Assembly: GCA_022791635.1 (NCBI GenBank)
Contig: JAAVZL010000007.1
Coordinates: 1-54,112 of the forward strand
Direction: 5' to 3'
From: Lachnospiraceae bacterium
GTDB taxonomy: Bacteria; Bacillota; Clostridia; Lachnospirales; Lachnospiraceae
DNA: 54,112 nt
The translations under genes were made by a program, and so were the position numbers. A model generated the notes under the pieces. That model was not told the DNA's origin. It saw only the letters and a list, made by a program, of their open reading frames with translations, and did no database searches. Shown in pieces: positions 49,301-54,112 of this stretch (position 1 is its first letter; each line of letters begins with the position of its first letter).

Positions 49301-50139
49301 ACCGGGGTGGCCAGGTGTATGTATGTAAGCATAAGGTGGCAAAGCCTACCGTATTTATTCCGGTGTTCCCGGGAACCAACTGTGAGTACGACAGCGCCAG
49401 AGCCTTTGAGCGGGCGGGGGCAGATGTGGTCACCCGAGTATTCCGTAATCTGACGGCGGAGGATATCCGGGAGTCAGTGGATATTTTTGAGCAGGCTATT
49501 TCTCAGGCCCAGATTATTATGTTCCCCGGCGGCTTTTCCGCAGGAGACGAGCCGGACGGATCGGCCAAATTCTTTGCCACGGCCTTCCAGAATGAGAAGA
49601 TCAAGGAGGCGGTGAGAAGGCTTCTTGAGGAGCGCGACGGTCTGGCCCTTGGCATCTGCAACGGCTTCCAGGCTCTGATCAAGCTGGGGCTTGTGCCTCA
49701 CGGCGAGATTGTGGGACAGAACGGGGATTCGCCAACCCTGACCTTTAATACCATCAACCGCCATGTGTCGAAGATGGTTTATACCCGGGTGGCAAGCAAC
49801 AAGTCTCCCTGGCTTGCTTTGGCAGGGGTAGGAAAGACTTATGTAAACCCTGCTTCCCACGGAGAGGGACGCTTTGTAGCCAGTAAGGAGTGGATAGACA
49901 AGCTCTTTGCAGAGGGTCAGGTGGCTACCCAGTATGTAAATCTGGAGGGCCAGCCCACCATGGATGAGTACTGGAATGTGAACGGGTCCTATGGGGCCAT
50001 TGAGGGAATCACAAGTCCGGACGGCCGGGTGCTGGGAAAGATGGCGCATTCCGAGCGGCGGGATGAGGCTGTGGCCCTGAATATTTACGGGGAGCAGGAT
50101 ATGAAGATCTTTGAGTCCGGAGTGGAATATTTTAAATAA
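46390..50139 (+). CDS. purL: Phosphoribosylformylglycinamidine synthase, single-chain
   Basis: A 1249-residue single-chain FGAM synthase, step four of purine synthesis. It has an N-terminal PurS-like region, first ATP/AIRS-like domain (TYWSDHCRHTTF near 220, ETHNHPTEIEPFGGAATCLGG near 325), a second repeat, and a C-terminal class I glutaminase (FPGTNCEYDSARAF, nucleophile GICNGFQAL near 1095, and the later His). The fused form replaces separate PurS, PurL and PurQ and is common in Clostridia. The start at 46390 follows AGGAGG; the frame extends 10 codons upstream without a better site. Confidence 0.95.
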   Translation: MGSVRRIFVEKKEAFAVKARELEEEIKSYLGIEGVTEVRVLIRYDVENISDEVFCAACRTVFSEPPVDLLYEEQFETAADSRIFSVEYLPGQFDQRADSAVQCVKFLKEDEEPEIRTATTYVITGDITEEEFASIKSFCINPVDSRESGMEKPKTLVTEFQEPEDVKIMEGFCKMEEEALRELYGSLNLAMTFKDFLHIQNYFREEEKREPSMTEIRVLDTYWSDHCRHTTFSTELKDVTFGEGYYRKPLEDTYRQYLADREELFKGRKDKFVCLMDLALMAMRKLKAEGKLADQEESEEINACSIVVPVEVDGKTEEWLVNFKNETHNHPTEIEPFGGAATCLGGAIRDPLSGRTYVYQAMRVTGAADPTVSVKETLKGKLPQKKLVRGAASGYSSYGNQIGLATGYVKEIYHPDYVAKRMEIGAVMGAAPRKDVIRETSDPGDLIVLLGGRTGRDGCGGATGSSKVHTEASIETCGAEVQKGNAPTERKIQRLFRRPEVTRLIKKCNDFGAGGVSVAIGELADGLKVNLDLVPKKYAGLDGTEIAISESQERMAVVIDPKDEAAFLAYAKEENLEAVTVAQVTESPRLVLVWRGKEIVNISRAFLNTNGAHQETGVAVDLPDENQKYFVRDEVEDVRARWLDTLRDLNVCSQKGLVEMFDGSIGAGSVLMPYGGKYQLTETQTMIARLPVLRGKTDTVTMMSYGFDPYLSSWSPYHGAVYAVLESVARIVASGGDYRKIRFTFQEYFRRMTEDPQRWSQPFAALLGAYRAQLAFGLPSIGGKDSMSGTFNEIDVPPTLVSFAVDIASHKHVLTPELKRVGSKLVLISVDRDSYDLPDLEQAKDLYGRFFTDVKEGRIISAYALDGKGLAVAVSKMAFGNKLGVKLEHSVDKRDLFTPGFGSIVAEVPDGKVGELAVTYTVVGQVTESGFAYCDTFIDMEEALNTWTAPLEKVFPTIAVPGKEKVDTPLYRGGQVYVCKHKVAKPTVFIPVFPGTNCEYDSARAFERAGADVVTRVFRNLTAEDIRESVDIFEQAISQAQIIMFPGGFSAGDEPDGSAKFFATAFQNEKIKEAVRRLLEERDGLALGICNGFQALIKLGLVPHGEIVGQNGDSPTLTFNTINRHVSKMVYTRVASNKSPWLALAGVGKTYVNPASHGEGRFVASKEWIDKLFAEGQVATQYVNLEGQPTMDEYWNVNGSYGAIEGITSPDGRVLGKMAHSERRDEAVALNIYGEQDMKIFESGVEYFK

Positions 50140-50177
50140 GGGAATAAAAATATAAGTTTTTACGAAAGCGGGAGTGT

Positions 50178-51722
50178 ATGGAAAAGAGCAGGCTGTTTGC
50201 AAATGCAGAGAATATGGCAGTGCGGTGGATTCGAGGAATCGGAATAGTGTTTTTTTCCCTTCTGTGTGTGGCCAGCCTTCTCTTTACCCGGTATTTTCCC
50301 GCAGATTACGCCCAGGAGATTCCCTATAACCGGATAGTCTTCTTTCCCCTGACCCTGCTTGGAGCCATGCTTTTGGCCGCCGGGGTCTGGTGGCTGGGAG
50401 AAAGGGTGATGAGGGATCCGGGAAAAGCGGAGAGGAACCTCAGGTTCCTGTTGTACGGGGTACTGGCCTGGATCCTCATAGGGGGAGTCTGGTGGGTCCG
50501 GATCTCCGGCTGTACGCCGGTGTCCGATCAGATGATGGTGCTCACCAGCGCCCAGCGCTTTTCCGAGGGCAATTACGGGCGGCTGGACTATGGAAAATAT
50601 TTGTTTATGCATCCCCATCAGCTGGGGCTTACAGCTTATGAGGAGCTGGTATTTCGGATATTCGGCAGGGAAAACCTGACGGCCCTTTTGCTGCTTCAGG
50701 TGGCTGGAATTGCCGGGGCGGTCTATTTTGGTTACCGGATTACCCGGTATCTCTTTTCGGAGGCGCGGGTCGCGGCCAATTATCTGATTCTGGCAGGGCT
50801 CTGCTTTCCCTTTTTGCTGTACTGCACTTATTTTTACGGGGATGTGCCTGCGGTTGTTCTGTCCCTGCTTGCTGTCTGGCAGCTGCTCCGGTATGTGAAG
50901 GAGGGGAAGCGAAGCAGTCTTGTGCTGCTGGTCCTGGGGGTCAGTTTGGCGGTGCTGATTCGCAACAACAGTGTGATTGTGCTGATTGCGTGCGCCTGTG
51001 TATTGGCGGTGAAGGCCATCTCGGACCGGCGTGTGGAATATCTGCTCTGCATAGCGCTGCTGCTTGCGGGGATGTTTGCCGGCCGCCAGGGACTTCGGCT
51101 TTTCTATGAAAGGCGCTGCGGCCATGAGATCAATGAGGGAATGCCTATGGTTCTGTACATTGCCATGGGCATGCAGGAGGGAGATAAGGAGGCAGGCTGG
51201 TACAATGGCTACAATATGTACACCTATCAGGATGTCTGCCTGTATCACGGACCCACAGCGGCAGAGCTAGGGAAGGCAGAGATCCGGGCCAGGGCCAAGG
51301 AGCTTCTCCTTCATCCTGCCTATGGAGCGGATTTTTACTGGAGGAAATTTTCCAGTCAGTGGAGTGAGCCTACCTATGGTTGCTTTATTATGACCTATGC
51401 GGCGGAGAACGGACGGGGCGGCTTTGCCCGCAATGTCTACGAGGGAGGAGTCAACCGGGTGCTGACGTCTTTTATGGATTCCTACCAGCTTTTGATCTAT
51501 GGGGCGGCCTTGCTGCTGCTGATTTCCCGGCGGAAAAAGCGGGAGCCCTTGGAGAATGAGATTCTTTTGATTGTGATTCTGGGGGGAATCCTGTTTCACA
51601 TGCTCTGGGAGGCAAAATCCAGGTATGTGCTGCCTTATTTTGTGATGATGCTGCCTCTTGCGGCGGCCGGGATTTGTGAGGTTACACAGAAAATACAAAA
51701 GCGGGGGAAAGGCAAAGGATGA
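50178..51722 (+). CDS. GT-C (PMT-like) membrane glycosyltransferase, copy A
   Basis: A 514-residue protein with about eleven to twelve membrane helices. The first outer loop has SGCTPVSDQMMVLTSA with the Asp expected at the GT-C active site, then KYLFMHPHQLGLTAYE, and LIRNNSVIVLI later; it ends with a short basic tail. Enzymes of this fold move a sugar from a lipid carrier to a surface acceptor outside the membrane. Acceptor unknown. GGGAG precedes the ATG; the stop overlaps copy B by 4 nt. Confidence 0.8.
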   Translation: MEKSRLFANAENMAVRWIRGIGIVFFSLLCVASLLFTRYFPADYAQEIPYNRIVFFPLTLLGAMLLAAGVWWLGERVMRDPGKAERNLRFLLYGVLAWILIGGVWWVRISGCTPVSDQMMVLTSAQRFSEGNYGRLDYGKYLFMHPHQLGLTAYEELVFRIFGRENLTALLLLQVAGIAGAVYFGYRITRYLFSEARVAANYLILAGLCFPFLLYCTYFYGDVPAVVLSLLAVWQLLRYVKEGKRSSLVLLVLGVSLAVLIRNNSVIVLIACACVLAVKAISDRRVEYLLCIALLLAGMFAGRQGLRLFYERRCGHEINEGMPMVLYIAMGMQEGDKEAGWYNGYNMYTYQDVCLYHGPTAAELGKAEIRARAKELLLHPAYGADFYWRKFSSQWSEPTYGCFIMTYAAENGRGGFARNVYEGGVNRVLTSFMDSYQLLIYGAALLLLISRRKKREPLENEILLIVILGGILFHMLWEAKSRYVLPYFVMMLPLAAAGICEVTQKIQKRGKGKG

Positions 51723-53314
51723 AGCTGCTGAAGCTGGCAGACAGAACGATTTCCATACTGGGGCTGCTTCTTTTTGGAGCGCTCACAGGCTACAGTTTAT
51801 TTTTTACGGTATATTTCAGTACGCAATATGAGGAGATTCCCTATGAAAAGGGGGATCTTGTCTTTGCGGTTCTGGCGGTCTGCGGACTGGGGCTTTTCTG
51901 CATGTATCGGATTTCTTGCTGGATTTTAAAGGAGCCCTGGAGGGGACCGGCTTTGGAGGCAGGGGAGGAGCTTGCAAGCACCGACGGGGGGAGGCTTCAG
52001 GAGAGGCGGATCCGTGTTCTGCTGGGGGTGGTTCTTGTCTATACTCTGTGCTTCTGTGTTTTGTGGGTTATAGGGGCCGGCTGCATTCCGGTGGGAGACC
52101 AAGCGTCCGTTTGTCTGGCGGCAGAGGGTTTTCGAACGGGAGACTTCTCCATGCTGACTCAGGATTCCTATGAGAAGTATTTGTTTATTCACCCGCACCA
52201 GCTGGGGCTTACGGCTCTTATTGAGCTGATTTTTGCGATTTTCGGAAACGGGAATTTTAAGGCCTTTGAGTTTTTAAACTGCCTGGGAGCGGTGGTGTGC
52301 GTCTATGCGGGGTATCGGATTACCAGACTTCTTACGGAGGATAAGCGGGCCTGGGTTTATGCGATCCTGCTTTCTGCCTGCTGTTTTCCTTTGTTCTTTT
52401 ATGTGACCTTTGTATACGGGGAGATTCCGGCTCTTACCTATTCTCTTTTGGCGGTGTGGTTCTTTCTGGAGTATCAGAAGGGGAGGAGGCCCTGGCAGCT
52501 TGTGCTCTGCTGTATTGCCTGCAGCCTGGCCTGTCTGGTTCGAAATAACAGTATGATTTTGTTGATTGCTTTTGTCTGCATACTGGTGGTGAACGGGATT
52601 GGAAAGCGTCAGTGGCGGTATCTTGGGACGGCGGCTCTTCTGATCGTCTCTCTGGTGGTTTCCCGGTGGGGGCTCAAGAGCTTTTATGAGGGGCGCTCGG
52701 GAGTGAAGCTCAATGACGGAGCGCCTATGATTCTCTATGTGGCTATGGGAATGCAGAAGGGGGAGGGAGCTCCCGGCTGGTCCAACGGATATATTCTTCA
52801 TGCTTATTGGGGAGCATCGGAGTTTGACGGGGAGCTGGCTTCAGCTATGGCGGTGAATGATATTCGTGCTTCTTTGTCGGGCTTTCGCTCGGATCCTGTC
52901 TATGCGGCGGAATTTTATCGGGAGAAATTTACCAGTCAGTGGAACGATCCTACTTATGAGTGCTTTGCCATGACCCATATCAACGGCTGGGCCCGCTGTG
53001 GTGTGGTGAACAGCATGTATGTGGGGAAGCTGCATGCGCTTATGACCTGGTTTATGAATCAGTATCAGAGCTTGATTTTTATGGGCGTTTTTCTATGGCT
53101 GATTTTCCATTTCTGGAAAAAGAAGGAGCTTGAGCAGTATGTGCTTTTGATTACGATTTTCGGCGGGTGTTTGTTTCACATGCTTTGGGAGGCGAAGGGA
53201 CGCTATATTCTTCCTTATTTTGTGATGATGCTGCCCATGGCAGCTGTGGGATTGGCACAGATGAGTGTGAGGCTTCGCAGCTTTTGGATGGGGTGGATGA
53301 GAAAAAAGGCATAA
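51719..53314 (+). CDS. GT-C (PMT-like) membrane glycosyltransferase, copy B
   Basis: A 531-residue tandem paralogue of copy A, coupled to it by an ATGA overlap. The same markers recur: AGCIPVGDQASVCLAA, KYLFIHPHQLGLTALIE, LVRNNSMILLI, MILYVAMGMQKG, FTSQWNDPTYECF and the C-terminal FHMLWEAKGRYILPYF. The conservation of the HPHQLGLTA loop and the SQW segment in both copies points to shared chemistry with different specificity (inference). It ends 52 nt before the DUF1540 gene. Confidence 0.8.
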   Translation: MKLLKLADRTISILGLLLFGALTGYSLFFTVYFSTQYEEIPYEKGDLVFAVLAVCGLGLFCMYRISCWILKEPWRGPALEAGEELASTDGGRLQERRIRVLLGVVLVYTLCFCVLWVIGAGCIPVGDQASVCLAAEGFRTGDFSMLTQDSYEKYLFIHPHQLGLTALIELIFAIFGNGNFKAFEFLNCLGAVVCVYAGYRITRLLTEDKRAWVYAILLSACCFPLFFYVTFVYGEIPALTYSLLAVWFFLEYQKGRRPWQLVLCCIACSLACLVRNNSMILLIAFVCILVVNGIGKRQWRYLGTAALLIVSLVVSRWGLKSFYEGRSGVKLNDGAPMILYVAMGMQKGEGAPGWSNGYILHAYWGASEFDGELASAMAVNDIRASLSGFRSDPVYAAEFYREKFTSQWNDPTYECFAMTHINGWARCGVVNSMYVGKLHALMTWFMNQYQSLIFMGVFLWLIFHFWKKKELEQYVLLITIFGGCLFHMLWEAKGRYILPYFVMMLPMAAVGLAQMSVRLRSFWMGWMRKKA

Positions 53315-53366
53315 CTTTTGGAAAATTACATATACTACTTCTACACTTTTTATGGAGGTAGATATG

Positions 53367-53687
53367 ATGACAAGATTGGATTGTACTGTAACGAGCTGTA
53401 TGTATAACAAGGAAAAGAGTTGTTGCAAGGATAATATCCAGGTGGAGGGGAATAATGCAAAGCATTCCAGAGACACCTGCTGCAGCAGCTTTAGGGAGCG
53501 GGGCGAGGGTAATTACCAGAGCTCTGTGGATTATCCTACGAAGGAGACGAAGGTATCCTGCAAGGCGGAGGAGTGTACCTTTAATGAGGATTGTGTGTGT
53601 CATGCAAAGCACATTGGAATCGCTGGCGGTTCTGCCTGTGAGTGCCAGGAGACGGAGTGTGCGACGTTTCGCTGTAAGTGTGAGTAG
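53367..53687 (+). CDS. Cys-rich protein with two DUF1540 domains
   Basis: A 106-residue protein with two Cys-rich repeats: CTVTSCMYNKEKSCCKD...DTCCSSF (about 5-45) and CKAEECTFNEDCVCHAKHI...CECQETECATFRC (about 66-104). The spacing is that of DUF1540, a small putative metal-binding domain common in Clostridia. Function unknown. GGAGGT lies 6 nt before the ATG at 53367; ATG 53364 is an alternative. A terminator follows. Confidence 0.88.
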   Translation: MTRLDCTVTSCMYNKEKSCCKDNIQVEGNNAKHSRDTCCSSFRERGEGNYQSSVDYPTKETKVSCKAEECTFNEDCVCHAKHIGIAGGSACECQETECATFRCKCE

Positions 53688-53728
53688 TACAGGGCAGTTG
53701 GCTTTGGATTGACAGGAACTTGGGAAAG

Positions 53729-53768
53729 GGCTGTTTTCTTTTCGGAAGGAAAGGGGACAGCCTTTTTT
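53729..53768 (+). terminator. Terminator after the DUF1540 gene
   Basis: Stem GGCTGT (53729-53734) / ACAGCC (53757-53762), extended by TTTCTTTTC against the A/G-rich arm, followed by six T. LIR copy 5 starts 22 nt later. Confidence 0.85.
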
Positions 53769-53789
53769 GATGCGCAGGGGGGCCGGAGC

Positions 53790-53968
53790 TGCCGCAAAAT
53801 AGGACAGCAGACTTTTCCATATCCGTGTTCGGACGGTTCTCGTACATTCTGTCTGCTCTGTGCGGACATTGCCCAGGCAATATCCGCACATATCAGACAG
53901 CCTGTACGCGAACAGCCGGACACTGGATATTGGAAAAGTCTGCTGTCCTATTTTGCTAGTTTACGGCA
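53790..53968 (+). repeat. LIR copy 5
   Basis: A 179-nt hairpin; arms CAAAATAGGACAGCAG (53795 on) and CTGCTGTCCTATTTTG pair fully. The right arm carries an extra CTAGTTTA before CGGC. The arm is closely related to that of copy 3. The inner hairpin GCGGACATTGCC/GGCAATATCCGC differs from copies 1 and 3 by paired changes. The gap 53688-54112 holds no gene, only terminator, LIR 5 and the tandem hairpins at its end. Confidence 0.85.
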
Positions 53969-54043
53969 ACCTTGATGATTGGTTTGGAGCAGGGAATATT
54001 TTACGAAAAATGGGAAAATAGGGAAGAAAAGTTCCTTTGGGAT

Positions 54044-54097
54044 TCGTAGAGCATGTTACTCTACGATGGCAGGAGAACAAATCTCCTGCTTTTTTTC
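54044..54097 (+). terminator. Tandem hairpins ending in an intrinsic terminator
   Basis: First hairpin TCGTAGAG (54044-54051) / CTCTACGA (54059-54066); second GCAGGAGA (54069-54076) / TCTCCTGC (54082-54089) followed by eight T. No gene lies just upstream, so this may end a small RNA or be an attenuator for a gene beyond the window. Confidence 0.75.
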
Positions 54098-54112
54098 TTA
54101 AACATCATAGCA

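Overview
The window looks like a chromosomal segment of a Lachnospiraceae-type member of the Clostridia. The case rests on strong AGGAGG-type ribosome sites, a HydG radical-SAM protein ([FeFe]-hydrogenase maturation), a DNPR-type (meso-DAP) MurE, an EcfA-EcfA-EcfT module next to truA-rplM-rpsI, and a priA-def-fmt-rsmB-rlmN-stp-prkC-rsgA-rpe-thiN gene order. I see no transposase, integrase, phage or CRISPR genes.

Layout. 1-4.5 kb: degV, an AraC regulator, a MATE pump and a PHP phosphoesterase. 4.8-12 kb: a mec/bla-like cluster with a BlaI repressor, an M56 BlaR1-like protease carrying an Asp-box repeat ectodomain, an unknown membrane protein and a MecA-like class B penicillin-binding lipoprotein, followed by an AI-2E-type transporter and coaX. 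12.8-16.8 kb: dinB, hydG, a small Cys protein and a carbamate kinase. 16.9-22.9 kb: a GT14 glycosyltransferase, an XRE regulator, the ECF energising module, truA, rplM and rpsI. 22.9-24.4 kb: an AT-rich insert with a type III ToxI/ToxN locus whose toxin has an in-frame TGA, plus tRNA-Gly(CCC). 24.4-39.4 kb: an aldose-epimerase-like gene, then a long run of murein, replication, translation and Ser/Thr-signalling genes. 39.6-53.7 kb: an HPr-like protein without the active His, two related GT-C/YfhO-like membrane proteins (one internally deleted), a nuclease-XPD helicase with a LexA-like box, purL, two tandem GT-C glycosyltransferases and a double DUF1540 protein.

The most unusual layer is non-coding. 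(1) Five copies of a 170-220 nt long inverted repeat (called LIR here) lie at 1050-1239, 4571-4741 (inverted), 16765-16954, 39982-40203 and 53790-53968. Their core is shared, but the outer arms differ between copies while staying complementary within each copy. (2) A separate 5' leader element lies upstream of degV and def, and in shortened form upstream of blaI. It has a hairpin with loop GCGGRACTGGAAACAGC, a second hairpin, then a repeat of the first 5' arm abutting the ribosome site. (3) A structured RNA of about 150 nt lies between rsmB and rlmN. (4) A tandem 50-nt repeat carrying small upstream ORFs precedes a zinc metallopeptidase gene. I cannot assign any of these four to a named family.
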